From contig NZ_JAFFQA010000008.1 in assembly GCF_016919065.1 (NCBI RefSeq), positions 1 through 64,000 of the forward strand: a stretch of 64,000 nt of DNA, given 5' to 3'. Below, piece after piece: positions 37,207 to 47,050 of this stretch (the stretch's first letter is position 1; every line of letters begins with the position of its first letter). The position numbers and the translations under genes are program-made. The DNA is from Desulfobulbus rhabdoformis. GTDB lineage: Bacteria > Desulfobacterota > Desulfobulbia > Desulfobulbales > Desulfobulbaceae. The notes under the pieces were generated by a model. It searched no databases. It was given only the letters and a program-made list of their open reading frames with translations, and was not told where the DNA came from.

Positions 37207-38583
37207 CTATACAACGACAATCCTGTTACGACCTTGCTCTTTAGCCATGTAAAGGGCTTTGTCCGCTTTGACGATAAAATCGTCAGGGTGGTCGTAATTA
37301 TTTTCGATAAGCGTCATGCCAATACTCACGGTAAACTGTATCACGCTGTCGTCTTCAGTTCTGATTGTCAAAGCGGAAAAATTGGTTCGCAACCTTTCTG
37401 CAACCCCTACTGCCTGGTTGATATCAGATTCAGGCAGTACAATTATAAACTCTTCCCCGCCCCATCTGCCAAAAATATCGGTTCGCCGAAGAACACCATG
37501 CGCTTCATCAACAAGAACCTGTAACACCTGATCGCCAGTATCGTGACCATATGTATCATTGATTTTTTTGAAGTGATCAATATCGAGAACTAACAAGGCG
37601 AGTTTGTGGCCATATCGTTGCCCCCTGGCCAACTCCTGTTTGAAAAACTGCAAGAACGCCCGTCGGTTTTTTGCGCCTGTTAATGGGTCTGTCGTCGCTA
37701 ACCTTTCGAGCTCTTTTTCCATCTGTATTCTTTTGGTCATATCCACAATGATTATAATTGTCCCAGAAAATTTTCCTGAAATATCAAGAAATTGGGAAAA
37801 TATGACATGGAAATATTTCTTCTTTGATTCGAGATACTTCTCATTTACTGCTTTTTCTTTTTTGCTCTGGAGGAAATCGTCGTAATCATTCGCTAGCCAA
37901 GGAAATTTTTCAATAAATTTTATATCCCTCTTGTCATGTGCATAGTATCGCTCTCCAGGAACAGAATCGTTGAAAAAGAGAGATGAAGCTGAAAAATTTA
38001 TATTTTCAATTTTCCCGGCAGAGTCGACAATAAGAACAGGATCGGAGAGACTTTCAAAAAAAGTAAGGTATTTATTTTTCTCGTTTGTCATGAGTCGATT
38101 CCTGTCTTGCAATTCACTGATGAACTGCCCTTCGTTCGATGACGTCCAGGCTATGCAAAAAGAAATCTCCACACGATCAAAAAATCTATTGATGATGTTG
38201 GAAAATATCTGCTTTTCCTGAGAATTGAACTCTGATTCTTTGATCAAATCCTGATACGACTGATGGTAATATTTCATCAGGCCGAGAAACATTCCCAGAT
38301 TTATGCCCCGTTCCCGGTGCCGCTTTGCTTCCGAGGTCCCAAATAGGGTTGCGGGATCGCAGGTATAGTCCTCTTCCGGTCCAAGTTCGACAGCCTCACC
38401 CCTCATTTTTATCAGTTCAACCAGAGAACTGGAGAGTCCTGAAATGGATAAGCGCCACGCCTCTTTTAGAGTTGAGGTGTACTTGGTGTAATTCCTCTGT
38501 TGCGCATAGGCCAAAATTCTCTCCATGAGCCAATCCTCATGGTCATTAATGTAGGTAATAAGCTGGGTGAGCATCTGTTTCAT
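37207..38583 (-). CDS. diguanylate cyclase with N-terminal helical sensor and PAS domain
   Basis: About 458 aa from MKQMLT at 38583; alternative starts at 38730 and a TTG at 38763 are possible and no ribosome-binding site decides. Residues ~1-150 are an all-helical cytoplasmic domain resembling RsbRD-type N-termini. A PAS domain (FFESLSDPVLIVDSAGKIEN) and a GGDEF domain follow. The active site is GRWGGEEF and the inhibitory site RxxD (RRTD) is five residues before it, so the enzyme should make c-di-GMP with product feedback. There are no membrane segments. Confidence 0.88.
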   Translation of the reverse strand: MKQMLTQLITYINDHEDWLMERILAYAQQRNYTKYTSTLKEAWRLSISGLSSSLVELIKMRGEAVELGPEEDYTCDPATLFGTSEAKRHRERGINLGMFLGLMKYYHQSYQDLIKESEFNSQEKQIFSNIINRFFDRVEISFCIAWTSSNEGQFISELQDRNRLMTNEKNKYLTFFESLSDPVLIVDSAGKIENINFSASSLFFNDSVPGERYYAHDKRDIKFIEKFPWLANDYDDFLQSKKEKAVNEKYLESKKKYFHVIFSQFLDISGKFSGTIIIIVDMTKRIQMEKELERLATTDPLTGAKNRRAFLQFFKQELARGQRYGHKLALLVLDIDHFKKINDTYGHDTGDQVLQVLVDEAHGVLRRTDIFGRWGGEEFIIVLPESDINQAVGVAERLRTNFSALTIRTEDDSVIQFTVSIGMTLIENNYDHPDDFIVKADKALYMAKEQGRNRIVVV

Positions 38584-39126
38584 GGCTGCAGAAAATGGAT
38601 GTATCGTTGACTCGCTTGGCCGGGACGATGGCAAGAGAAGCGCAGAGTTCTTTCGCCAGATCTCTGGCAATGAATGAGATCTGAGGACAATGCGAAGAAC
38701 TGAGGAAACAAACCTAAAAAATTTCCCCATTTGTGTTATTTCAAGGCATCTAGCCCAATACAATAACCGTACTCATCTTAAACAATCTTGCAAAGTTTTT
38801 CATTTCTCTGTGAGGGCAAGCAGACCTCTTCCTCCGATGCAGCAGGTTCAGCCAAGAACCATCCTCTTGGTGTTTACTGGGGATTTGTTACGCCAAAAAC
38901 GAAGGTCAGCAAGCAGCGGTTACTCCTGCTGGAATTTGCATAAAAAGAAAGCGGGGTGTACAACTACCAAATGTGATTGATCAATATTTCTCCCGGCATG
39001 ACGCAGACTCGGACAGGTGCTTGTTACAAGTGCGACAGAATTGCAGAGTCCTCTTGCTGTGCGTGTTTGCGGAACTGTATTTTGGTTCTTCTATCGGGTA
39101 AACCCATAGCATAAAGGAAGCCACTC
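38584..39126. other. intergenic region between divergent signalling genes
   Basis: Part of this may be coding if the upstream cyclase start is used. From 38764 to 39126 I see no gene. The region must hold promoters for both flanking genes. Confidence 0.4.
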
Positions 39127-42100
39127 GTGAGTAATGCCAAGAAAAGAACATTTTCTATCCGTATTACTGTCTTGGGAATTTTCTTTATTCTGATTGGGCT
39201 GACAGCAGGTCTTGCCCTGTATCTGCAGTATTATTTCAGTAGGGATCTTGCCGGTACCGCAGCAGAAAATGCTTTTCTTGCCACTTCGGAGCGAGTTGGC
39301 GAGCGAATACAGGCTTTGGATCGCCAAAGTGCCAACCTGGTTGGTCTGCTTGGGAATCTGACCGAATTTAAACACTACCCGGATGTTGCCAGCGAGCGGC
39401 ATGTACTCACTCTGCTTGCCGGGATGATGGACCAGAATCCCAATTTTTATTCGATTTATATCGGCTATGAGACCGGTGATTTTTTTGAAATCATCAATCT
39501 GGAGAGTAACGAGAATATCAGAGGGGCGTTCAACGCCGCTCCACATGATCGCTGGGTTCTGATCAAAATAAAGGAGAGGGATGGCAAGCGATGGAAGGAT
39601 ACCTCGTATCTGGATCAGCACTTTACCGCTCGCCTGCAGACGCAGGAACAAACAGACTATGACCCCCGGTCGCGCCCCTGGTTTGTTGAAGCCAACAAAT
39701 CAATAGGGACCGTAAAAACTCGTCCTTATTTCTTTTCGTTGCTCAAGGCTCCGGGGGTGACCTTTGCCAAAAGTCTGGAGGGGGGGCAACGAGTTGTAGC
39801 CGCCGACATATCGCTTGCCGGCATGTCTCGTTTCCTGCAAGAGCAACGTGTGCTCCCTAGCAGTGAGGCATTCCTTTTTGATGCGAGGGGAACGATCACT
39901 GCAAGTACCATGAAGTCCAGCGGAGTCAAGGTGGCCGGGACAACAACCGCCCTTTTTCTAAGTGATGAGGAAAAAGCCTTTCTTGCCACTCATCCCATTA
40001 TTACAGCCTCCAATGAGATGGACTGGCCACCCTTTGATTTTACAATGAGCGGCAAACCCAAAGGGTACTCCATTGAAATGCTCGACCTATTGGCCCAAAA
40101 GGCCGGATTTCGAGTCGAGTACGTCAATGGTTTCACCTGGGATGAACTGGTCGAGCTGTTTTCAAAAGGCAAACTTGATCTCTTGCATTCGCTCATGCGG
40201 AACCAAAAGCGTGAGCGCATGGGCATTTTTTCCGACTCATACATTCCCACCTATCAGGCGTTTGTCACCAGGGATGAGCTGCCTCTTCCCACTTCTCTGC
40301 ATGAGCTCGAAGGAAAAACCGTCGCCATCCCTAAAGGTTGGTATACAGATCACTACTTAAGTGACCATTATCCCCAAATTACCCTGTTGCGTGTTGGCTC
40401 AACCCTTGAAGCATTGAGAGCTGTCGCCGAGGGACGTGCCGATGTCACTCTGGATATCGATCCTGTTCTCCGTTTTTTGGTCTCCTCCTATTTTTTGAAA
40501 AATGTGCAGGTCGGGGGCAGGATTACCGAGCTTTCCCAAGACGGAAGCTGCGGTTTGCATTTTCTGGTACGTCCTGAACAGCAACTGCTCGCCTCCATTT
40601 TGAACAAGGCTCTCACCACACTCACCGATACTGAACGTTCCCGTCTTGATGCGAAGTGGTTGGGTACAGGAAAACTGATTGATCAATCTCCCCAACAGGT
40701 CGGCGCGCTTCCGCACCCAGGGTTGCTGCAGCTTGCGCAAGATGCAGGCGAGCAGGGGAAAATGCAGATCATGCAGCTTAAAGGGGAAAAATATTATGGC
40801 TATGTAGCCAGAATCCAATCTCTCTATGGTAACCAACAGGAATTTATCGGGTTGCTCGTCCCTGTGAACACGGTTCTCCGTCCGTATATGGAAAAGGTGC
40901 AGGTTTCCCTGCTTGTTACTCTTGCCTGGCTCTTTCTCTTGACGCCAATAGTCTGGTATTGTGCCACCCTTATTGTGCGGCCCATTAATTCCCTGGTTGT
41001 AGAGAGTAATAAGGTGAAAAACCGAGAATACGACAAGGTGGGGATTGTCGAGAGTAATATCACGGAAATCTATGGACTTTCCAGATCCATTGTCTCCATG
41101 TCCGCCTCAATTAGGGACTATGAGCAATCCCAACGTGAGATGATGGACTCCTTCATTAAGCTGATCGCCACGGCCATTGACCAAAAATCTCCCTATACCG
41201 GAGCCCATTGCGCCCGTGTACCCGAACTGGCAATTATGCTTGCAAGGGCAGCCAGTGAGAGTAACAATGCATCGCTAGCAGATTTCTGCATACAAGGTGA
41301 AGACCAATGGCACGAATTCCGTACAGCGGCCTGGTTGCACGACTGCGGAAAAGTGGCCACTCCCGAGTACATTGTTGATAAGGCCACGAAGCTGGAAACC
41401 ATATACAATCGCATCCATGAGGTGCGCATGCGATTTGAGGTTCTCTTGCGTGATGCGGAAATTGAATACTGGCGACTGGCGGGCAGGGGCGGAGATGTGG
41501 AAGACCTTGCTCAAGCTCTTGAAGAAAAACGAGAGAAAATCCGCGATGATTTTACCTTTATAGCCCAATGTAATATGGGCAGCGAATGTATGTCTGAGGA
41601 GGCAAAGGTGCGCCTCCAAGCAATTGCACAGCAAAAATGGATGCGCAACCTGGATAATCGCCTTGGCCTTGGCCCATTGGAGATCCTCCGTTATGATCAG
41701 GGAAATCAGCCCCTTCCTGTTGAGGAAACACTCCTTGCAGACAAGCCGGAGCACATCGTTGCGCGTCCCCAGAACAAACAGGAGAACGGGCGGGATTTCG
41801 GGTTTCTCATGGAAAAACCAGAACATCTCTACAATATGGGAGAGGTGTACAATTTGAGCATCAGCAAAGGAACGCTCACGGCTGAAGATCGTTATACGAT
41901 CAATGAACATATCATTACCACCATCCGTATGCTTGAGACCTTACCGTATCCTGAAAACATGACCCATATCCCCGATTACGCGGGGACGCACCATGAAACA
42001 CTTATTGGTACCGGATACCCCCGAAAACTCAAGGCCCAGGATATCGGAATCCCTGGTCGCATCATGGCTATTGCCGATGTCTTTGAGGCTCTCACCGCCT

Positions 42101-42336
42101 CTGATCGTCCTTACAAGACAGCCAAGACACTGAGTGAATCAGTACATATTCTCAGTACTATGGTCGAAGAACAGCACCTTGATGCCGATTTATTCACCTT
42201 GTTTCTGGAAAGCGGTATTTACCTTGATTATGCCAATAAATTTCTTGATCCTGCGCAGATAGACACCGTCGATATCCCCTCCATTCTCGTTGCGTTGCAG
42301 AAGCAGCAATCAGCTGCAACCAATGCTGCCGCCTGA
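39127..42336 (+). CDS. dCache / SBP_bac_3 / HAMP / HD-GYP-type sensor phosphodiesterase
   Basis: A 1069-aa membrane sensor. A transmembrane helix (~12-34) precedes a double-Cache periplasmic domain (~40-270, DPRSRPWFVEA). A solute-binding protein family 3 domain (~280-515) begins with FLATHPIITASNEMDWPPF. A long linker, a transmembrane helix (~595-620), a HAMP-like segment, and an HD-GYP-type domain follow. The domain keeps LHDCGK, HHETLIGTGYPRKL and ADVFEALTASDRPYK. About 200 residues lie between the HD and HH motifs, much longer than in ordinary HD-GYP enzymes. It probably hydrolyses c-di-GMP when a small molecule such as an amino acid is bound outside. Confidence 0.88.
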   Translation: MSNAKKRTFSIRITVLGIFFILIGLTAGLALYLQYYFSRDLAGTAAENAFLATSERVGERIQALDRQSANLVGLLGNLTEFKHYPDVASERHVLTLLAGMMDQNPNFYSIYIGYETGDFFEIINLESNENIRGAFNAAPHDRWVLIKIKERDGKRWKDTSYLDQHFTARLQTQEQTDYDPRSRPWFVEANKSIGTVKTRPYFFSLLKAPGVTFAKSLEGGQRVVAADISLAGMSRFLQEQRVLPSSEAFLFDARGTITASTMKSSGVKVAGTTTALFLSDEEKAFLATHPIITASNEMDWPPFDFTMSGKPKGYSIEMLDLLAQKAGFRVEYVNGFTWDELVELFSKGKLDLLHSLMRNQKRERMGIFSDSYIPTYQAFVTRDELPLPTSLHELEGKTVAIPKGWYTDHYLSDHYPQITLLRVGSTLEALRAVAEGRADVTLDIDPVLRFLVSSYFLKNVQVGGRITELSQDGSCGLHFLVRPEQQLLASILNKALTTLTDTERSRLDAKWLGTGKLIDQSPQQVGALPHPGLLQLAQDAGEQGKMQIMQLKGEKYYGYVARIQSLYGNQQEFIGLLVPVNTVLRPYMEKVQVSLLVTLAWLFLLTPIVWYCATLIVRPINSLVVESNKVKNREYDKVGIVESNITEIYGLSRSIVSMSASIRDYEQSQREMMDSFIKLIATAIDQKSPYTGAHCARVPELAIMLARAASESNNASLADFCIQGEDQWHEFRTAAWLHDCGKVATPEYIVDKATKLETIYNRIHEVRMRFEVLLRDAEIEYWRLAGRGGDVEDLAQALEEKREKIRDDFTFIAQCNMGSECMSEEAKVRLQAIAQQKWMRNLDNRLGLGPLEILRYDQGNQPLPVEETLLADKPEHIVARPQNKQENGRDFGFLMEKPEHLYNMGEVYNLSISKGTLTAEDRYTINEHIITTIRMLETLPYPENMTHIPDYAGTHHETLIGTGYPRKLKAQDIGIPGRIMAIADVFEALTASDRPYKTAKTLSESVHILSTMVEEQHLDADLFTLFLESGIYLDYANKFLDPAQIDTVDIPSILVALQKQQSAATNAAA

Positions 42337-42457
42337 GCATGACGAGCTCTCCTTGTGGACTCAGCGAGGATGGAGGAAGTGGAAAATCTTTAAACACCGC
42401 ATCCTGACAGGGAGACGGCTTCCCCATATGTATTTGGCGGCATGAGAGATATGGACC

Positions 42458-43591
42458 ATGTTTGAACCCGCAATACGGCTGCGCCACGAGTTGCATCGTT
42501 ATCCTGAATTGTCTGGAAAGGAGCAAGGAACAGCAAGGCGGCTTGTACAATTTTTTTGTGCATTTCAGCCTGATAGTATCATTGAACAACTTGGTGGCAA
42601 TGGTGTCGCGGTTGTTTTTCGTGGAAAAGAACCTGGGCCGACCCTACTTTTACGCGCGGAGATGGATGGACTCCCCATTTCCGAGACCATTCAAACCACC
42701 TACTGCTCCTCACGGACAGGTGTGGCCCATAAGTGCGGGCACGACGGACACATGGCCATCCTCGCCGCCGTTGGTTGTCACCTTGCTGCGAAACGGCCTC
42801 ATGAAGGAACGATTGTTCTGCTCTTTCAACCTGCGGAAGAGAGCGGAATGGGTGCCAATGCTGTTCTTCGTGATGCCAAATTTGCTGCAATAAAACCCCA
42901 TTCTGTTTTTGCCCTCCATAATATCCCCGGTCTTCCCTTAGGTGAACTTGTTCTCAAGAAAGGTACCTTTGCCTGCGCATCAAGAGGGATGGTCGTGGGC
43001 CTCCATGGTATGTCCGCACATGCCGCGCAACCGGATACAGGGCGAAGCCCAGCGTTGGCAGTCAGCGAGATAGTGCAGCAGCTTACAAGGCTCCCTCAGG
43101 GAATTGCACCTGCCGGGGAGAACGCATTTGTCACGGTTGTCGGGGCAACCCTTGGTGAAAAAGCCTTTGGCATCGCTCCGGGTCGGGCTGAGATATGGGC
43201 CACCTTGCGCAGTGAACACGACGCAACCATGGCGAAAATGATTCGTTACAGCGAGCAGGTCGTGCAGGCATCGGCCTTGGCTGGTAAATTGAATTTTTCA
43301 ATCGATTACGAGGATATATTCTCGGCAACGGTCAACAGTTCAACCGCGGTTGACCTTGTGCGTCAGGCACATGGAGACAACCCCTTGCGAATAGCGGAAC
43401 AGCCCTTCCGTTGGTCCGAGGATTTTGGTCAATTCACGGCTCGTTTTCCAGGAGCACTCTTTGGGATGGGGGCGGGGACGAAAGTGGCTGATTTGCATCA
43501 GCCCGAGTATGATTTTCCCGACATGCTCATCCCCGAGGCTGCGAGGCTGTTTATGCGCCTTATTGGGCATTGTCCCGCTCAATTTGCATGA
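42458..43591 (+). CDS. M20-family amidohydrolase (hippurate hydrolase / N-acyl amino acid type)
   Basis: A 377-aa metallopeptidase-family amidohydrolase. Conserved metal and catalytic motifs: RHELHRYPELSG, LLRAEMDGLPI, KCGHDGHMAIL, FQPAEESGMGA and HNIPGLPLG. A dimerisation domain with GMSAHAAQPDTGRSPA and a C-terminal EDFGQF segment complete it. It should cleave N-acyl amino acids or similar amides in the cytoplasm; the natural substrate is unknown. It follows the sensor phosphodiesterase by 121 bp but need not be co-transcribed. Confidence 0.9.
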   Translation: MFEPAIRLRHELHRYPELSGKEQGTARRLVQFFCAFQPDSIIEQLGGNGVAVVFRGKEPGPTLLLRAEMDGLPISETIQTTYCSSRTGVAHKCGHDGHMAILAAVGCHLAAKRPHEGTIVLLFQPAEESGMGANAVLRDAKFAAIKPHSVFALHNIPGLPLGELVLKKGTFACASRGMVVGLHGMSAHAAQPDTGRSPALAVSEIVQQLTRLPQGIAPAGENAFVTVVGATLGEKAFGIAPGRAEIWATLRSEHDATMAKMIRYSEQVVQASALAGKLNFSIDYEDIFSATVNSSTAVDLVRQAHGDNPLRIAEQPFRWSEDFGQFTARFPGALFGMGAGTKVADLHQPEYDFPDMLIPEAARLFMRLIGHCPAQFA

Positions 43592-43647
43592 CGACAATGC
43601 CGATAATTTTTTGTCCTCCCAATCCTTAAACGCGGAGAAAAAAGTAT

Positions 43648-44292
43648 ATGATGATCACCTCATGGCATGAATTTGCTTTTGACTGCACCTCTCTGCTGCT
43701 GCTCATAGCTTATCATGGATGGCTTTTTGTGAAAGTACGGCGCAAGCCATTGCAAACAGCTATCGGTATTACCAATCATGCACGACACATGTGGGTCCAG
43801 TTGGTCATGCAGGGGAAACGTGATATTCTTGCGGTCCAGACCATGCGCAACCAGGTCATGTCGGCGTCGTTCATGGCCTCAACAGCCATTCTTTTAAGCC
43901 TTGGCGCTTTGAATTCAGCTTTTCGTTCAGATATGTTCAGCGAGATCACCCATACCCTCAACATGTATGGAGCACGAACCGAGGAGTTATGGATGTTCAA
44001 GCTGATGCTCCTGGGTATTCTCTTCTTTCTGACTTTTTTCAATTTTTCCCTGGCCATTCGCTATTATAATCATGCCTCTTACATGATTAACACCGGATCA
44101 TCTGAGGACAATGCCTGTTCTGTCCCCGCTGTCACCCAAGTCCTTAATCGAGGCGCCCTTCATTACACCTTTGGCATGCGGGGATTTTACCTCTCAGCCC
44201 CTCTGACCCTCTGGCTTTTTGGCCCAGAGTGGATGTTTACCGGGTTTTTTTGTTTGATTGTGGTCCTCTATCGATTGGACGGTGAGGCATAA
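43648..44292 (+). CDS. DUF599 family membrane protein
   Basis: A 214-aa protein with four hydrophobic segments (about 10-28, 72-92, 118-140, 180-210). It has the DUF599 pattern: short N-terminal helix, ARHMWVQLVM, LAVQTMRNQVMSASFMASTA, FFNFSLAIRYYNHASYMIN. Function unknown. It lies 57 bp after the amidohydrolase on the same strand. Confidence 0.82.
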   Translation: MMITSWHEFAFDCTSLLLLIAYHGWLFVKVRRKPLQTAIGITNHARHMWVQLVMQGKRDILAVQTMRNQVMSASFMASTAILLSLGALNSAFRSDMFSEITHTLNMYGARTEELWMFKLMLLGILFFLTFFNFSLAIRYYNHASYMINTGSSEDNACSVPAVTQVLNRGALHYTFGMRGFYLSAPLTLWLFGPEWMFTGFFCLIVVLYRLDGEA

Positions 44293-44452
44293 TGCCCCCG
44301 CGGTTATTGCTTCAGCAGAGATAAAAAAGTGGGACGGTTCCTTCATATTGTGTAAAAGAGAAGGCTTTTCAAATTTTTTAAAACAGATCCAAGAGTAACT
44401 CAATTGTCCATCAGCTGTTCAATGGACAGGTACGGAAGTAGAGGTTTTTTTT

Positions 44453-44749
44453 ATGCAGGTGTTTTATTTTATCTTTGAGGTTGAACCACAGGTCGGAAAT
44501 CCTAAGAGTGCCCATGCATCCAGGGCTGTCGCCCATCTTTGGGTACCGGCGACTAATCTGGACTCCGCTAGAGAGAGCGCAAAGGGATATCTTGCCGATG
44601 AACTCTGGCAACTCAATGAAGAAAAGGCAGGCAAGGCCCTCTCGAAGCAAGAGGTAGATGAGCTGAAAGGGGATGAACTGATTAAATATCAGGCCGCACA
44701 GACCGAGGGGATTCAAGAAATTCTGTACTATTGGCACCGATCGGAGTAG
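44453..44749 (+). CDS. small hypothetical protein
   Basis: A 98-aa soluble protein, not recognised. An AGAGG sits upstream of the ATG. It starts with a short beta-rich segment (VFYFIFEVEP) and becomes charged and helical in the second half. It may form a unit with the next small gene 55 bp downstream. Reading-frame integrity and start signal support it as a real gene. Confidence 0.55.
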   Translation: MQVFYFIFEVEPQVGNPKSAHASRAVAHLWVPATNLDSARESAKGYLADELWQLNEEKAGKALSKQEVDELKGDELIKYQAAQTEGIQEILYYWHRSE

Positions 44750-44804
44750 GCCTGTGCCGTTGTTTCACGCTGCCCCAAGATATGAGCAGCTAGAGGATAT
44801 GTAA

Positions 44805-44993
44805 ATGGCCAAATACATACAAAATAAAGCCCCGGCAGTGGTTTTTGAAAATGGGGAGGTCCTCTTTGCCTTTCGGGAAGGAAAATTGTCTATAAAAGAT
44901 GAGATGGTCTCCAGAAATGAATGTTTACTCCACAAAAAGCTTATACAATACGGAGCAATATGCGTGGAGGGAGACCCAACCCAAAAGGGTTGA
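44805..44993 (+). CDS. small hypothetical protein
   Basis: A 62-aa protein with GAGGATATGTAA before its ATG. No recognisable domain, signal or membrane segment. The pattern VVFENGEVLFAFREGKLSIK suggests a small beta sheet. It follows the previous small gene in the same direction. Confidence 0.45.
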   Translation: MAKYIQNKAPAVVFENGEVLFAFREGKLSIKDEMVSRNECLLHKKLIQYGAICVEGDPTQKG

Positions 44994-45527
44994 AAACTTG
45001 TCTGCCTTGTTTTGATCAAACTCGCCTACGATGTGCTCGCTGAAGAATGTAAAACTCTGTAGGCTCTCACCCCACACTACCCTTGTGTTCATAAAATCCT
45101 CCTGAATCCGTAAACGTTGAGTCATCTGCACTCGTTATTGCGGATTCAGGTGTATATCACCTTTATACTGATCAGTATCTCTCTATACGACATTTTCTGT
45201 GTATCTTCCCTGTAGCTTTTGACCGCATTTGATGATGGTAAAAGTTCCATATCAAATATTAATTACAAAATAGAAAAACAAATTATCATTTGAATATGTA
45301 ATTTATAAATATTAACATAATTATATCTAATCATACCGTGTTACGAAATTGTTATTGAGAATGTTTCACCTCATGTTTCCACGGAGTTTGTCGTCAAAAT
45401 ACAGAACGATTATTTTCAGGCTTGTTTACAACAGGAGGAAGCAATGCTCGGAGATGGCGGCCGAACATTGTTCAATAAAGCGGTAGTGAGCTTTATTTTA
45501 TGTGAATTTCATCCAGGGAGGAGTGTA
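44994..45527. other. AT-rich intergenic region with an inverted-repeat element
   Basis: About 530 bp. The part 45240-45345 is strongly AT-rich and probably contains or influences the promoter of the secreted CARDB-like protein. The hairpin at 45102-45151 is described separately. No gene is supported. Confidence 0.5.
45102..45151. repeat. short inverted-repeat element ending in GGATTCAGG
   Basis: CCTGAATCCGTAAACG on the left and CGTTATTGCGGATTCAGG on the right form an imperfect ~17-bp inverted repeat around a ~16-nt centre. The outer 10 bp are identical to the ends of the long-palindrome repeat family, so it is probably a short family member. Confidence 0.65.
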
Positions 45528-46679
45528 ATGAAACATGCAATACGAGTTGTTCTTGCAATGGTCTTTTTGCTTTCAGTCGTTGCAACGGTTCAGGCGTCCC
45601 CAACGGTTCGAGCGGTACTCAAAGCTGAGCCAGCCTCGTATTCCGGCTCATGTCCAGCGAAGATTACCTTTAAGGGCACAATTATGAGTTCAAAGGCGGG
45701 GCGGGTTCAATACAAATTTATTCGTAGCGATAACGCCAATGCTCCGGTGCAAACACTTGTGTTTGACAAGCCTGGACGTAAGGCGGTCAGTACAACCTGG
45801 CAACTTGGTGGCCCAAACCTTCCTCAGTATGCTGGCTGGGAGGCAATTCAGATTATTTATCCGCAGCAGGCGACCTCAAACAAGGCAATGTTTAAAGTCC
45901 AGTGCGCAGATGCCGCCACGGAGAAAAAACCCGATCTTGGCATGTATGGGTTCCTTAAAATCGGCAAACACAAAAAAGAAGTCCGCTGGAGCGGGACCAT
46001 CACCCTAACTCCCGATGATGCCCTGCTTATTTCTAACGGCAAGCCAGCTTTCGACCTCTACTATGGCTATCGAGAGTACCAGAATGTCGCCGTTGCCGGA
46101 CCTTTTAAAAATAAAATTTATTTCAACAATACACTCGTCAGCCAGCAGACCAATCTCTCCACAGGCCCAAAAGAGATTAAGCAGGTACATACCCAGGCCT
46201 ACATTGGACCGAATTCGGGAAAATTACAGTTCAAAATTGACGCCGATAACGAGGTAGCCGAATCTCGGGAAGACAACAACTCCCACTTTTATGTCAATGT
46301 ACGGTTCAAAGGTTTTGATCAGGTTAGTAAAAAACCGGATCTGGTTGTAGACGACATTTACCTCTCTAGAGCATGCACTGTGGTAGCCAAGGTTCGTAAT
46401 GCAGGGAACGGACAGGTACCGGACAGCGTTTGGACTGTGCATAAACCTGATAGTAGCGCCCTTTACCTGAGTGTGAATGGAAAAGGATGGGGAGGCTCAA
46501 CTATATGGAAGTTCGACCCGGCTAAGAAAATGATGAACCCTGGCGGCGTTGCGTTGTATCAAAGCAAATTGAAAATTTCCAAAGGCTCTGTGGTCTCTGC
46601 CCAAATCGATCACACCAACAAAGTTGCAGAAAGCAGTGAAAAGAACAATACCAAAACCGTGAAACTCGTGTGTCCGTAA
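45528..46679 (+). CDS. secreted protein with CARDB-like beta domains
   Basis: About 383 aa from the ATG at 45528, which has GGGAGGAGTGTA upstream; a longer frame to 45444 is less likely. A Sec signal peptide ends near VQAS. The product has a beta-rich N-terminal region, then two CARDB-like adhesion modules, each ending in a repeat of the type (D)x(D/T)N-(E/K)-VAES-x2-(D/K)-NN, seen as DADNEVAESREDNN and IDHTNKVAESSEKNN. It is likely an exported cell-surface or extracellular protein. It is monocistronic and followed by a terminator. Confidence 0.75.
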   Translation: MKHAIRVVLAMVFLLSVVATVQASPTVRAVLKAEPASYSGSCPAKITFKGTIMSSKAGRVQYKFIRSDNANAPVQTLVFDKPGRKAVSTTWQLGGPNLPQYAGWEAIQIIYPQQATSNKAMFKVQCADAATEKKPDLGMYGFLKIGKHKKEVRWSGTITLTPDDALLISNGKPAFDLYYGYREYQNVAVAGPFKNKIYFNNTLVSQQTNLSTGPKEIKQVHTQAYIGPNSGKLQFKIDADNEVAESREDNNSHFYVNVRFKGFDQVSKKPDLVVDDIYLSRACTVVAKVRNAGNGQVPDSVWTVHKPDSSALYLSVNGKGWGGSTIWKFDPAKKMMNPGGVALYQSKLKISKGSVVSAQIDHTNKVAESSEKNNTKTVKLVCP

Positions 46680-46722
46680 GGTAGGTCAGCAAGTACCCAG
46701 TCCGTAGGTACACTCGATGTAG

Positions 46723-46754
46723 AGGGGCAGCTTTTTATGAGTTGCCCTTTTTTT
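46723..46754 (+). terminator. rho-independent terminator after the CARDB-like gene
   Basis: GGGCAGC, a 9-nt loop, GTTGCCC (one wobble pair), then TTTTTTT. Confidence 0.8.
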
Positions 46755-46802
46755 GTGCCAAAATTTTACCTGGGAAGGTATTTTCCCAGGGCTCCATATA
46801 AA

Positions 46803-46874
46803 GGGCATCTTGAATAATTGCTTTTTCTGCCAATTTCGTGGAGTCTGTTGGCGCGGAGAGTTGTCCTTAACTTT
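46803..46874 (+). repeat. partial MITE-like repeat (short subtype)
   Basis: It begins GGGCATCTTGAATAATTGCT and continues with CCAATTTCGTGGAGTCTG, which resembles the subtype at 63379-63469. The right terminus is missing. It directly abuts the full element at 46875, which suggests the latter inserted next to or into it. Confidence 0.65.
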
Positions 46875-47017
46875 AGGGTGTCTTGAATAATTAGATTTTT
46901 CAATCAAGGCCAAGGATTGCGCAAAATTTTACCGCAGGCATATATATGATATTCCGAGGATAAAATTTTAAGCGTGACGCAGGGATTGGAAGAAAAAGCA
47001 ATTATTCAAGATTCTCT
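46875..47017 (-). mobile_element. MITE-like element, full copy
   Basis: A ~143-bp element with terminal inverted repeats AGGGTGTCTTGAATAATT and AATTATTCAAGA. It is nearly identical in the inverse orientation to 60997-61139 across its whole length, with only a handful of differences. It has no coding capacity. An internal inverted repeat (AAAATTTTACC ... GGATAAAATTTT) would fold. It lies just before the DUF190 gene. Confidence 0.85.
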
Positions 47018-47050
47018 TTAACTCTGAAGAACAAACAAAGAAGGAAAAAT

